A stretch of DNA of 64,000 nucleotides from Gaiella sp. (GTDB lineage Bacteria; Actinomycetota; Thermoleophilia; Gaiellales; Gaiellaceae): the NCBI GenBank assembly GCA_027493885.1, contig JAOSJZ010000001.1:3032622-3096621 (forward strand). The letters are read 5' to 3'. Below are positions 26,709 through 34,598 of this stretch, piece by piece. Numbering within the stretch: the first letter of the stretch is position 1; each line of letters opens with the position of its first letter. The translations under genes and the position numbers were made by a program. The notes beneath the pieces are model-generated. The model did no database searches, was not told the origin of the DNA, and worked only from the letters and a program-made list of their open reading frames with translations.

Positions 26709-27532
26709 CGGAGCGAGTCTAGAACGGTCTCGATCACGCCTGCGACGCCCTCGTCCGCCGGGCCGGGACAACTCCTGTCGGCAACCGCCCGGAGGCGCGG
26801 GTGCGCGTTCTCGACCGCGATGCCGAAGCCCGCGACCTCGAGAAGCTCGACGTCGTTCTCGCCGTCGCCGAAGGCGACCACCCGCGCGAGGTCGAGGCCG
26901 AGCTTCGCGGCGACGAACGCGAGACCCGAGCCCTTCGTCGCGCCGGGGTTGCCGAGCTCGAGCATGTAGGGCAGCGACGTCGTCAGGAACGCGCGACCGT
27001 CGAGGGTCGGAGCGAGCTCGGCGCGCACCTCCGCGAGCACCGGCGGCTCGGCCACGGCGACGAGCTTCGTCGGCGGCCGCTCGAGCCAGGCCAGCAGGTC
27101 GCCGACCTGCGTCACCGGCAGCCGCTGGAAGCTCGAGTACCGCCGTGTGTACTCGTTCTCCGCGGCGACGTAGAGCTTGTCGTCCACGTAGACGTTGGGC
27201 GAGATTCCGAGCGCTTCGAGCGCGGCGATCGCCTCGCGCGCGACGTCGAGGTCGAGCGGCTCGTGGAGGAGGAACTCGCCGGTCTCGGGGTCGACGACGG
27301 CGGCGCCCTGGTAGCAGACGACCGGCTCGCGGAGCCCGACGTCGTCGAGGTAGCGCCGCACCGACCGGAACATCCGTCCCGTCGCGACGAGGACCAGCAC
27401 CCCCGCGCGTTGCGCGCGCGAGATCGCGGCGCGCGTGCGCTCGCCGACGACGCCGTCCGGGCCGATCAGCGTGCCGTCGAGGTCCGAGGCGAAGGCCTCG
27501 ACCCGGAAGGTGATGTCGCGCGGCGGAATCAG
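26705..27532 (-). CDS. Cof-type HAD hydrolase; start codon unclear
   Basis: About 270 residues of a Cof/YidA-type phosphatase: FASDLDGTLIGPDG (motif I), VLVATGRMFRSVRRYL (motif II), ATKGSGLAFVAAKLGL (motif III Lys) and VVAFGDGENDVELLEVAG (motif IV). No ATG, GTG or TTG occurs in frame between the conserved core and 27730, inside the upstream cytochrome gene. CTG at 27532 (overlapping the cytochrome stop as CTGA) or ATC at 27514 are the nearest candidates. Either a rare start codon or a local sequence error is implied. It is coupled to serS by GTGA. Confidence 0.8.
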   Translation of the reverse strand: MIPPRDITFRVEAFASDLDGTLIGPDGVVGERTRAAISRAQRAGVLVLVATGRMFRSVRRYLDDVGLREPVVCYQGAAVVDPETGEFLLHEPLDLDVAREAIAALEALGISPNVYVDDKLYVAAENEYTRRYSSFQRLPVTQVGDLLAWLERPPTKLVAVAEPPVLAEVRAELAPTLDGRAFLTTSLPYMLELGNPGATKGSGLAFVAAKLGLDLARVVAFGDGENDVELLEVAGFGIAVENAHPRLRAVADRSCPGPADEGVAGVIETVLDSLR

Positions 27533-27939
27533 CCGCCCGTGGAGGAGGCGATGAACTGCGACACGTCGGCGATCTGCTGCGGCTCCAGCTGGTCCTCGAA
27601 CGGTGGCATCCCGCCGCGGCCGAGGGTGATGCGTTCGACGGAGAGCTCGAACGAGGGCTTTGCCTGGTCGAGATCCGGGCCGACCGTACCGGTCGCGTTG
27701 GCCGCGGCCAGCGTGTGGCACGCCGCGCAACCGGCGCTCGCGAAGACCTTCTCGCCGGCCGCCGCATCGCCCTCGAGCTCCAGAGCTGGCAGGTCCTCGG
27801 TCGCCCCGGTCGTCGTCGGCTCGGGGAGCGAGCCGACGACCGTCTCCGGTGTGGCGGTCACCTCCTCGCCGCCGCAGCCGGCCGCGACGAGCGCTAGCAC
27901 CGCGAGCAGGAGCGAGAGAGCAGCGAGTGGGCGGCGCAT
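27529..27939 (-). CDS. Small membrane-anchored cytochrome c (lipoprotein)
   Basis: 136 residues. A lipoprotein signal (LLLAVLALVAAGCGGEE, lipobox Cys) and Thr/Pro linker precede a single class I cytochrome c domain with heme motif CAACH in EKVFASAGCAACHTL and the distal axial Met in GGMPPFEDQL. It acts as an electron carrier on the outer membrane-facing side. Start ATG at 27939. The upstream membrane-protein frame runs into this gene without a stop. Confidence 0.9.
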   Translation of the reverse strand: MRRPLAALSLLLAVLALVAAGCGGEEVTATPETVVGSLPEPTTTGATEDLPALELEGDAAAGEKVFASAGCAACHTLAAANATGTVGPDLDQAKPSFELSVERITLGRGGMPPFEDQLEPQQIADVSQFIASSTGG

Positions 27940-29316
27940 CGCGGGGAGTCTAACCAGGTGCGCCGGCGCTCCGCGCGCCGATCCGTCCTCGAAGCGGCGG
28001 ATGACGAACGCGACGACCGCGCCGAAGCCGACGACGTCGCCCGGCGTGTCGTTGACGACGAGCGAGACGAGCAGCGCCGCGAGCACCGCGTCCGTCAGCG
28101 GACGCCTCGGCTTCCACGTCGCCACGACGACCAGGACGACGAACGAGGCGATGACCGCGAACGCGGGGCCGATTGCGCCAAACGTCCGGCGCGCCGAGAG
28201 CTCGAGCCGGTCGGCGACGTCTCCGAGCACCGCGCCGGGGCCGTCGCCGACGGCCCGCGTGACGTGGCTCGACCCACCGACGGCAGCGTCGAGACCGACC
28301 AGGAGGAGCGCCGAAAGCACGGCTGCAGCTGCGAGCGCGCCGACGCCGCGGACGCCGAGCCGGACGCCGTGTGTGCGGACGAGCAGCGTGCCGTATCCGG
28401 CGAGCAGGACGAGGAGCCCGCCCCCGTCCGCGCCGAACCGGCTCCCTGCGACGGCGACGAGCGCGACCCCGGCGAGCGCGACTCCGAGTCGTCCGAGGAG
28501 CGCGGCACCGAGGATCGCGGGGAGGAGGAGCATCGTCTCGAGGAGGTTCGAGACGCCGTAGAACCGACCGGCCTGTGAGGGACCGAAGGGCGAGAGCGCG
28601 ACCGCCTCCGGGTCGAGCCCGAGGACGAGGAGGTACGCGACGAGGACGGTGGTGCACGCGGCCCCGAGCGGGAGCACGATGGCGGCGGCGGCGAGCAGCG
28701 CGACGAGCCACCAGCCGGCGAGCCAGAGGTTCGCGGCGAGCGCAAGCAGCACGACCCGCGGTGCGAGGCCGGGCGCGAGCAACGCTGCGACGTACGCGAG
28801 CGCGCCGGCGAGCACCGTCAGCGGGAGCCGGATCCGGTCGTTTCGCTCGATCCGCTGCTCGAGCCGCTCGAGCGTCGCCACCGGGTCCTTCACTGCGACG
28901 ACCTCGAGACGCCCGTGTGCGACGTCGGCGAGCGAGACGAGCCCGTCGATCCGCGTCGAGCTCGACGTGAGAAGACCGCGCGGCCGCAGGGTGACCGCGA
29001 TCGGGTAGCGCGCGTTCTCGCTCCGGCCGGGCGGCGGCAGGACGACGAGGATGTCGGGTGGGGGGCCGACCCCGAGCTCGATCAGCGGCGTGCCACCACG
29101 GGCGCCGCCGAGCAAGGAGCTCTCGACCTCGCCGGTGAGCAGCGTGTTGAGCGCGCTTTGCCGGGTGACGGTCGGGCCCGCCCCGGGCACCGCGAGCCCG
29201 ATCGCGCCGGCGTCCGCGTAGCGGTCGAGCGGGTACGGCTCGACCACGCGGACGGCGGCCGCGGCGGGCGCGGCCGCGGCCAGGGCGACGGCGAGGACGG
29301 CGAGCGGGCGCGTCAC
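27940..29316 (-). CDS. Large membrane protein, function unknown, open into the cytochrome gene
   Basis: About 455 residues. A signal-like N-terminus (RPLAVLAVALAAAAPAAAA) leads to an extracytoplasmic region of ~190 residues, then about ten membrane segments. SPFGPSQAGRFYGVSNLLETM is a striking conserved-looking loop; RFYG.. loops occur in a family of uncharacterised membrane proteins. The frame has no stop before the cytochrome ATG at 27939. A TAG in the neighbouring frame at 27950-27952 suggests a lost frame or a true fusion. Start GTG at 29316, divergent from the MBL gene. Confidence 0.7.
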
Positions 29317-29361
29317 GCCGGCAGTCTCTCCGACCCGCGCGGGTGGCGTAGGCTCTCCGTC

Positions 29362-30030
29362 ATGATCGTCGAGCGGTCGATGGACTCCCGCTGGCTCTCG
29401 AACGCGTACGTCGTCGGCGACGAGCCGGGTGGGGTGGCGGTGTTCGTCGACAGCGGCGCTCCGCTCGAGCCGTTGCTCGAGACGATCGTGCGGGAGCGGC
29501 TCACGCCGACGCACCTGCTACGCACGCACGGGCACTCGGACCACGTCCAGCACGAAGAGGAGCTCGCCGCTCGGTTCGGGATTCCCGTGGCCACGGGCGC
29601 CGTCGAGACGGGCGGCCTGCGGATCGAGGCGATCGAGACCCCCGGTCACTCGGATGACGGCGTCGCGTTCGTCGTCAACGGCGAGCTGTGCTTCTCCGGC
29701 GACACGCTCTTTCGCGACGCGGTCGGCGGCGGCCCCGCCGACGTCGTGCGTGCGTCCGTGATGGAGCGGCTGATGACGCTCGACCATGCGCTGCGCGTCC
29801 TGCCCGGCCACACGGTCGAGACGACCATAGGGCGGGAATGGGAGCGAAACCCGTTCGTGCGCTTCTGGCGCGGCCTCGAGCCCGAGGTGGGAACGCCGTG
29901 CAGCGTGGGTGGGGCCGACGCCGTGATCCTCGTCGAGTCGCCGGACTACGACGGGAAGGGGAAATACCTCGTGCGCCTGGACGGCGGCGAGGAGCGCGTC
30001 ATCGGTGCCTCCCGCGTCGAGCTTCGCTGA
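29362..30030 (+). CDS. Metallo-beta-lactamase-fold hydrolase (glyoxalase II-like)
   Basis: 222 residues. The binuclear motif is intact as LLRTHGHSDHVQHEEEL, with IETPGHSDDGVAF, LCFSGDTLFRDAVGG and VLPGHTVETTIGREWERNPF. These are glyoxalase II/persulfide-dioxygenase-like signatures. It likely hydrolyses a thioester or related small substrate in the cytoplasm. A TAGGCT box sits 7 nt before the ATG (29349-29354), indicating a leaderless message. Confidence 0.85.
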   Translation: MIVERSMDSRWLSNAYVVGDEPGGVAVFVDSGAPLEPLLETIVRERLTPTHLLRTHGHSDHVQHEEELAARFGIPVATGAVETGGLRIEAIETPGHSDDGVAFVVNGELCFSGDTLFRDAVGGGPADVVRASVMERLMTLDHALRVLPGHTVETTIGREWERNPFVRFWRGLEPEVGTPCSVGGADAVILVESPDYDGKGKYLVRLDGGEERVIGASRVELR

Positions 30031-30037
30031 CCCCGGC

Positions 30038-30430
30038 TCACACGCGGATGACGGTCAGCGCGGGGTGGGACTGCGCGATCGCGCCGAGATCGTCGTCCTG
30101 TGTGACCACGGGCAGACCGTGCTCGACCGCCGTCGCCGCAATCAGCGCGTCGAGGACGCGCGGACGCAGGCCGGAGCGTCGGCAGTCGAAGACCAGGCGC
30201 GCAAACGCGCTCATGACCGGTTCGCCGATCGGGATCGGATCGGCTGCGCGGGCGAGCGCGAGCGTGTCGGCGCGACGGGAGCGGGTCTCGCCGTCCGCGG
30301 CTGCGAGCACTCCGAGCTCGAGCTCGCCGACGGTGACGACGGAGACGGCCAGCTCGTCGGGGAGCTCTCCGAGTGGCCGGCGCTCTTCCTGCGCAATGAA
30401 GATGGAGGTATCGGCGAGCGCGCGCGTCAC
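30038..30430 (-). CDS. vapC: VapC-type PIN-domain toxin (pair 1)
   Basis: About 130 residues. PIN-domain acids are visible in RALADTSIFIAQEE, SVVTVGELELGVLAA, RVLDALIAATAVEHGLPVVTQDDD. PIN toxins are Mg-dependent RNases that cut tRNA or other RNA. The GTG start at 30430 overlaps the antitoxin stop (GTGA). Confidence 0.88.
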   Translation of the reverse strand: MTRALADTSIFIAQEERRPLGELPDELAVSVVTVGELELGVLAAADGETRSRRADTLALARAADPIPIGEPVMSAFARLVFDCRRSGLRPRVLDALIAATAVEHGLPVVTQDDDLGAIAQSHPALTVIRV

Positions 30431-30669
30431 AGTTCGTCGATCGTCCCGCCGGCGAGGCGGCGGAGGTCGTGTCGCAGCCCTGGGTCGGCCTGGCGCTCTG
30501 CGAGCTGATCGCCGAGCCAGCCGCCGGGTAGCCAGCGCGCTCTGCGCCGGTGGGGGACGATGTCGGCGACCGGTTCGCCGCGGCTCGTGAGCGTGACGGT
30601 CTCCCCGGCGCGGACGGCGGCCACCACGTCTGCAGTCTGATTGCGGAGCTCGCGCACGCTCACCTCCAT
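30427..30669 (-). CDS. vapB: VapB/Phd-type antitoxin (pair 1)
   Basis: 80 residues. The Phd/YefM N-terminus is EVSVRELRNQTADVVAAV, followed by GETVTLTSRGEPVADIVP; the C-terminal tail should bind the toxin. The ATG at 30669 is preferred to a GTG at 30678 because TACAGT (30677-30682) lies 7 nt upstream. Short inverted repeats TGTGC/GCACA (30669-30673, 30683-30687) straddle the box and may be an autoregulatory site. Confidence 0.88.
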   Translation of the reverse strand: MEVSVRELRNQTADVVAAVRAGETVTLTSRGEPVADIVPHRRRARWLPGGWLGDQLAERQADPGLRHDLRRLAGGTIDEL

Positions 30670-30737
30670 GTGCGACACTGTAGCACATCGGTCTCGCGGG
30701 CATGTCGCATCCGGGACGGGAAGTACGCTGGCGCCCT

Positions 30738-31412
30738 GTGCGTCTCGTCGTCGCCCGCTGCGAGGTCACCTACACCGGCCGCCTGACCGCCTACCTGCCG
30801 GAGGCGATCCGCCTGCTCGTCTTCAAGGCCGACGGCTCGGTGCTCGTCCACGCCGATAGCGGTGGGTACAAGCCCTTGAACTGGATGACCCCGCCGACCG
30901 TGATCGAGGACGGCGAGGACGTGATCGTCGTCCGCAAGCGCGCGGGGCGGACCGAGGACCGGCTCGAGATCCGGATCGCGGAGCTGCTCGCGGAGCTCGA
31001 GCACGAGCTGGGCGAGGACGCGGGGCTCGAGAAGGACGGCGTCGAGCGGCATCTCCAGGAGGCGCTCGCCGAGCAGCCGCACGTCCTCGAGGACGGGTTG
31101 CGGCTCGTCCGCCGCGAGTGGCCGACCGACGTCGGCCCGGTCGACCTCATGTGCCGGGACGCCGACGACGGGTGGGTCGCCGTCGAGATCAAGCGGGTCG
31201 GGACGATCGAGGCGGTCGAGCAGCTCTCCCGCTACCTCGAGGTGCTCCGCCGCGACCCCGCGCTCGCGGAATGCCGTGGCATCCTCGCCGCCTCAGAGGT
31301 CAAGCCCCAGGCGCGGACGCTCTGCGAGGCTCGCGGGCTCGCCTGGGCCGAGGCCGACCTGGCGCTCATCCGCGGCGCGCGTGAGCCCGAGCTGACGCTG
31401 TTCGAGGCCTGA
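30738..31412 (+). CDS. nucS: Mismatch-specific endonuclease NucS/EndoMS
   Basis: 224 residues. The N-terminal dimerisation/DNA-binding domain opens RLVVARCEVTYTGRLTAYLP and includes GGYKPLNWMTPP. The C-terminal RecB-like nuclease has GPVDLMCRDADDGWVAVEIKR with the D..ExK catalytic residues. It makes double-strand cuts at mismatches in actinobacteria lacking MutS/L. The C-terminus PELTLFEA contains a LxLF stretch resembling a sliding-clamp-binding motif. The GTG at 30738 has TACGCT 8 nt upstream (30724-30729). Confidence 0.93.
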   Translation: MRLVVARCEVTYTGRLTAYLPEAIRLLVFKADGSVLVHADSGGYKPLNWMTPPTVIEDGEDVIVVRKRAGRTEDRLEIRIAELLAELEHELGEDAGLEKDGVERHLQEALAEQPHVLEDGLRLVRREWPTDVGPVDLMCRDADDGWVAVEIKRVGTIEAVEQLSRYLEVLRRDPALAECRGILAASEVKPQARTLCEARGLAWAEADLALIRGAREPELTLFEA

Positions 31413-31432
31413 CCCGCGGGGGCGTGGCCATT

Positions 31433-31462
31433 GTGGACACCTTGCAGAACGCAGGTGTACAC
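31433..31462. promoter_or_regulatory. Inverted-repeat operator and promoter of vapBC pair 2
   Basis: GTGGACACCT (31433-31442) and AGGTGTACAC (31453-31462) form a 9-of-10 inverted repeat with a 10-bp spacer. The right arm overlaps the -10 box TACACT (31458-31463), which lies 7 nt before the antitoxin GTG. This geometry suits autorepression by the VapBC complex of a leaderless message. Confidence 0.7.
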
Positions 31463-31470
31463 TTCATCCT

Positions 31471-31764
31471 GTGGCAGTGGAAGTCGGTGTTCGGGAGCTG
31501 CGCGAGAACCTCGCGACGTGGCTCGATCGTGCGGCCGCCGGTGAGGAGATCCTGATCACCGAGCGAGGGAGGCCGAAGGCCCGGCTAACCGCGGCTGAGA
31601 CCATCCTCGACCGGCTCGAGCGCGAGGGGAAGATCACCCGCCCGACAGGGCAGCGCCGGCCACTTCCGCCCCGGATCGAGATGGAGGGGTCGATCATGCC
31701 CTACCTCGAGTGGGCTCGCGGCGGTCCGTGGCCCGGCCGGGAGGAGCGTGGCTCGGGCGGATGA
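31471..31764 (+). CDS. vapB: VapB/Phd-type antitoxin (pair 2)
   Basis: 97 residues. EVGVRELRENLATWLDRA and GEEILITERGRPKARLT are the Phd/YefM DNA-binding fold; the C-terminal half (PRIEMEGSIMPYLEWARGG) is the expected toxin-binding tail. The GTG at 31471 is set by TACACT 7 nt upstream. It overlaps vapC by ATGA. Confidence 0.9.
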   Translation: MAVEVGVRELRENLATWLDRAAAGEEILITERGRPKARLTAAETILDRLEREGKITRPTGQRRPLPPRIEMEGSIMPYLEWARGGPWPGREERGSGG

Positions 31765-32192
31765 TCGCCTACCTCGACACGTCCGCGCTGGTGAAGCTCT
31801 TTCTCGACGAGGACGGATACGAGGTCGTGCGGGAGCTCTGGATCGGTGACACGCCGGTGTCGACCGGCGGCATCGGCCAGACGGAGCTCGCCTGCGCGCT
31901 CGCCGCGGCGGTTCGCGACCGGCGATTCGCGCCAGAACGGCTGACCGAGGACGTGGTCGACGGGACGTTCCTTCGCACGCGAGCCGAGATCGTGACGACA
32001 GACGCCGAGGTTCTCGCGTCCGCTTCGCGGCTCGGCGTCGCGCACAGCCTGCGCGCGCTAGACGCGATCCACGTCGCCTCGGCGCTCGTCCTGCGCGACG
32101 CGGACCCGGTTGTTGTCTCTTGGGACGACGACCAGCGGAATGCCGCGCGCGCGGAGGGCCTTCCGCTCTTCCCGCCGACGATCAGGGCCTGA
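31761..32192 (+). CDS. vapC: VapC-type PIN-domain toxin (pair 2)
   Basis: 143 residues: MIAYLDTSALVKLFLDEDG (first acid), GGIGQTELACALAAA (second), LRALDAIHVASALVL and VVSWDDDQRNAA (last acids). A complete PIN active site. Its tail overlaps the convergent dehydrogenase gene by 11 bp. Confidence 0.92.
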   Translation: MIAYLDTSALVKLFLDEDGYEVVRELWIGDTPVSTGGIGQTELACALAAAVRDRRFAPERLTEDVVDGTFLRTRAEIVTTDAEVLASASRLGVAHSLRALDAIHVASALVLRDADPVVVSWDDDQRNAARAEGLPLFPPTIRA

Positions 32193-33129
32193 GCGCCGCC
32201 TTCAGGTAGTCCCGCGGCGGCTCGGTGAACAGCGCCGCCACGCCCTCGAGCCCGACCTCGTGCGTGATCAGGCGCTCGAACGGGAAGGCGCCGCTCGCGA
32301 GGAAGGCGAGCGCCGCGCGGAAGTCGCTCGGCGTGTGGTGGAACGCCCCGACGAGGCGCACCTCCTCGTAGTGGATCCGGTAGGGGTCGATGTCGACCCG
32401 CGCGTCACGCGCCAGGCCGCCGAACGCGAGCACCGTCCCGCCCGGGCGGACGAGCTCGAGGGCCCGTACCCAGGCCTCGACCGTCCCGGCCGCCTCGATC
32501 ACCACGTCGGCTCCCGCCGGGTCGGCGCTCACAGCGCCGAAGGCGGATGCGAGTGCGCGCCGCTCCTCACGTGAGCCGACCGCGACCGGCCGGCCACCCG
32601 CGTCGGCGACGCACGCGCAGAGCATCAGCCCGATCGGGCCGAGACCGACGACCGCGACGGTGTCGCCACGCGCGACCGACGCGACCTCGACGCCGTGCAG
32701 GCAACAGGCGAGCGGCTCGGCCATCGCCGCGACCTCCGGCGCCAGGCCCGGTGGGACGGGGAGGAGGTTTACGCTCGCGATCCGCTCCGGCACGAGCAGG
32801 AGCTCGGCGTACGCGCCGTTCAGCAGGGGGAAGAGGCTCTCGCAGAGCGTCTGCTGCCCGCGCGCACAGGCGGCGCACGAGCCGCACGGCGCCGAGTTCG
32901 CGACGACGACGCGCCGTCCCGTGGCGACGTCGATCCCGCAGGCCTCGTGGCCGAACGGGCTCGGGAGCGGGCCCAGGAGAACGGGGTGGCCACGCCGGTA
33001 CGCCTTGAGATCGGTGCCGTCGGTGAGCGCGACCTCGACCCGGAGCAGCACCTCTCCCTCGCCTGCGACGGGGTCGGGGACGTCTTCCAGCCGGAGGTCG
33101 CCCGGGCCGTGCAGCCGCAGCGCCCTCAC
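32182..33129 (-). CDS. Zinc-type alcohol/polyol dehydrogenase (MDR), B
   Basis: 315 residues. Zinc MDR marks are PSPFGHEACGID (catalytic His/Glu), structural-zinc cysteines CGSCAACARGQQTLC, PLACCLHGVEVAS and the Rossmann VAVVGLGPIGLMLCA. It oxidises a secondary alcohol or polyol with NAD(P). The GTG start overlaps dehydrogenase A by 4 bp, so the two are made together. Both are compact (315 and 281 residues), which could mean a heteromeric enzyme. Confidence 0.85.
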   Translation of the reverse strand: MRALRLHGPGDLRLEDVPDPVAGEGEVLLRVEVALTDGTDLKAYRRGHPVLLGPLPSPFGHEACGIDVATGRRVVVANSAPCGSCAACARGQQTLCESLFPLLNGAYAELLLVPERIASVNLLPVPPGLAPEVAAMAEPLACCLHGVEVASVARGDTVAVVGLGPIGLMLCACVADAGGRPVAVGSREERRALASAFGAVSADPAGADVVIEAAGTVEAWVRALELVRPGGTVLAFGGLARDARVDIDPYRIHYEEVRLVGAFHHTPSDFRAALAFLASGAFPFERLITHEVGLEGVAALFTEPPRDYLKAALRP

Positions 33130-33971
33130 GGCGTGAAGACGACCTTCAGCGCGTCGCGCCCGCGGAAGAGCGAGAGCCCGTCGACGAAGCGCTCGAGCGG
33201 CAGGACGGTCGGCTCCGGCACCTCGAGCTCGTCGAGCAGCGCGACGGCCTCCTGCATCGCGGCCGGGGTGGCCGACCGCGACCCGACAGCGGTGAGCTCG
33301 CGCCGGTAGACGTCCTCGGCGGGAATCCGGCCGGCGTCCGCGAAGACAAGGAGCGTGCCGCCGGGCGCGAGCGTCTCGAGGGCCGTCTCGACACCTCCCT
33401 GCCCGCACAGGACGGCTGCGTCGACGGGGCCGTCCGGCGCGCGTCCCGCCCTGCGCGGATCGGTGTCGACCGCGAACACCTCGCTGTCGCGCCGCTCGAG
33501 CACCGCGCCGACGAGCCGTCCGACGAAGCCGTTGCCGACGATCAGCACGCGCCCTTGCGGAACGCGTTGGACACCCCGGAGCACGCACGCGAGCGGCTCC
33601 ACCATCGTCCCGCGCCAGGCCGGCCACTCTTCCGGGAGCTCGACCCACCCGTCCGCGCGGACACGCTCGGCAAAGCCGCCGGGGCGGATCGTGGGCGCGG
33701 CGAACCGCTTGCAGGTCGTCTCGTGCCCGGCCCGGCATCGCTCGCACGCGCCGCACGGGGTGTGGTGGACGAGCGCGACCCTGCGGCCGTCCGCCGCCTC
33801 GCCGACGACCTCGTGGCCGAGGACGACGCCCGCGTGGGCCGCGTCGAGCTTCTCGACATCCGAGCCGCAGAGCCCGCAGGCGACGACCCGGAAGAGGTCG
33901 CCGGGGCCCTCGGGCTCGGGGACCTCCGCGAGCGCGGCCTCTCCCTCGGGCCCGACGACGACGGCGCGCAC
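33126..33971 (-). CDS. Zinc-type alcohol/polyol dehydrogenase (MDR), A, compact
   Basis: 281 residues, some 60 fewer than typical MDR enzymes. It keeps VACGLCGSDVEKL (catalytic Cys), VLGHEVVGEA, CGACERCRAGHETTC (structural zinc), MVEPLACVLRGV and the nucleotide site VLIVGNGFVGRLVGA. The shortening is in loops of the substrate and coenzyme domains. The GTG at 33971 is 6 nt after TACGAT (33978-33983), which overlaps the promoter of the divergent gene. Confidence 0.85.
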   Translation of the reverse strand: MRAVVVGPEGEAALAEVPEPEGPGDLFRVVACGLCGSDVEKLDAAHAGVVLGHEVVGEAADGRRVALVHHTPCGACERCRAGHETTCKRFAAPTIRPGGFAERVRADGWVELPEEWPAWRGTMVEPLACVLRGVQRVPQGRVLIVGNGFVGRLVGAVLERRDSEVFAVDTDPRRAGRAPDGPVDAAVLCGQGGVETALETLAPGGTLLVFADAGRIPAEDVYRRELTAVGSRSATPAAMQEAVALLDELEVPEPTVLPLERFVDGLSLFRGRDALKVVFTP

Positions 33972-33976
33972 CGGCG

Positions 33977-33983
33977 TATCGTA
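33977..33983. promoter_or_regulatory. Overlapping bidirectional -10 element
   Basis: The 7-bp TATCGTA serves as TATCGT on the plus strand (33977-33982, 6 nt before GTG 33989) and TACGAT on the minus strand (33983-33978, 6 nt before GTG 33971). Two divergent leaderless genes thus share one symmetric promoter core. Confidence 0.6.
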
Positions 33984-33988
33984 GGGTC

Positions 33989-34261
33989 GTGCCCCTCAGG
34001 CTGCACCGCTGCTGGGCGACGTGGGCGAAGTACCCCGGGCATCCGTGCTGGCGCGTCCAGCAGGCGCTCGACGAGATGGGAGTGGAGTACGAGGTGGTCA
34101 GGGAGCCGTGGCCCCGTCGCGGCCGCAGAACGGCCGTGATCGCCGGCACCGGCGGGAAGGACGTCCCCGCGCTCGAGCGCGAGGACGGCACGTGGTACCG
34201 CGAGGAATCCGAGGAGATGGCCAGCGCGATCCGCGCCGGGCGCTTCGGCCGGGCCGCCTGA
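33989..34261 (+). CDS. Glutaredoxin/GST N-terminal-like thioredoxin-fold protein
   Basis: 90 residues: LHRCWATWAKYPGHPCWRVQQALDEM then YEVVREPW and DVPALEREDGTWYREESEEM, the beta-alpha-beta order and cis-Pro (VPALE) of a thioredoxin fold. The usual CPxC motif is absent; a single Cys sits in GHPCWRV. It may bind glutathione-like thiols or be a structural homolog. Confidence 0.7.
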   Translation: MPLRLHRCWATWAKYPGHPCWRVQQALDEMGVEYEVVREPWPRRGRRTAVIAGTGGKDVPALEREDGTWYREESEEMASAIRAGRFGRAA

Positions 34262-34269
34262 CGCGGCGC

Positions 34270-34275
34270 TACACT
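34270..34275 (+). promoter_or_regulatory. -10 box of tRNA-Ala
   Basis: TACACT ends 11 nt before the tRNA 5' end, a normal distance for transcription starting just upstream. No good -35 is visible. Confidence 0.5.
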
Positions 34276-34286
34276 TCGCCCCTCGC

Positions 34287-34359
34287 GGGGCTATAGCTCA
34301 GTTGGGAGAGCGCCTGGATCGCACCCAGGAGGTCGGCGGTTCGAGTCCGCCTAGCTCCA
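34287..34359 (+). tRNA. tRNA-Ala (anticodon CGC)
   Basis: Acceptor GGGGCTA/TAGCTCC, D-arm AGCTCAGTTGGGAGAGC, anticodon stem CCTGG/CCAGG around loop ATCGCAC giving CGC, T-arm GGCGGTTCGAGTCCGCC. The 3' CCA is not encoded. Confidence 0.95.
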
Positions 34360-34368
34360 TCTCAGACA

Positions 34369-34390
34369 GCCCGGCCCGGGCCGGGTTATT
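34369..34390. terminator. Rho-independent-type terminator after tRNA-Ala
   Basis: CCCGGCCCGGGCCGGG (34370-34385) is self-complementary and followed by TTATT. The next ~210 bp to the aldehyde dehydrogenase gene show no gene that I can support. Confidence 0.7.
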
Positions 34391-34598
34391 CATCGCCCGA
34401 GTCGGTACTTCGGGCGGGCGAGAGGGCTGTGTGGAAGTTCGTGGCAAGTTCGGAGCCGTCGTAATCGCATGCCATTGGCCCCGCGCTCGAAGGCGTAAGG
34501 TGAGTAGGGCTAGCGCCCCGCTGTGCCAGCCTCCACGCAGCTTCGGCTGGCTCTCGATGCCAATCTGGCCGACGACACCTGACTAACCGAGAGCTACG

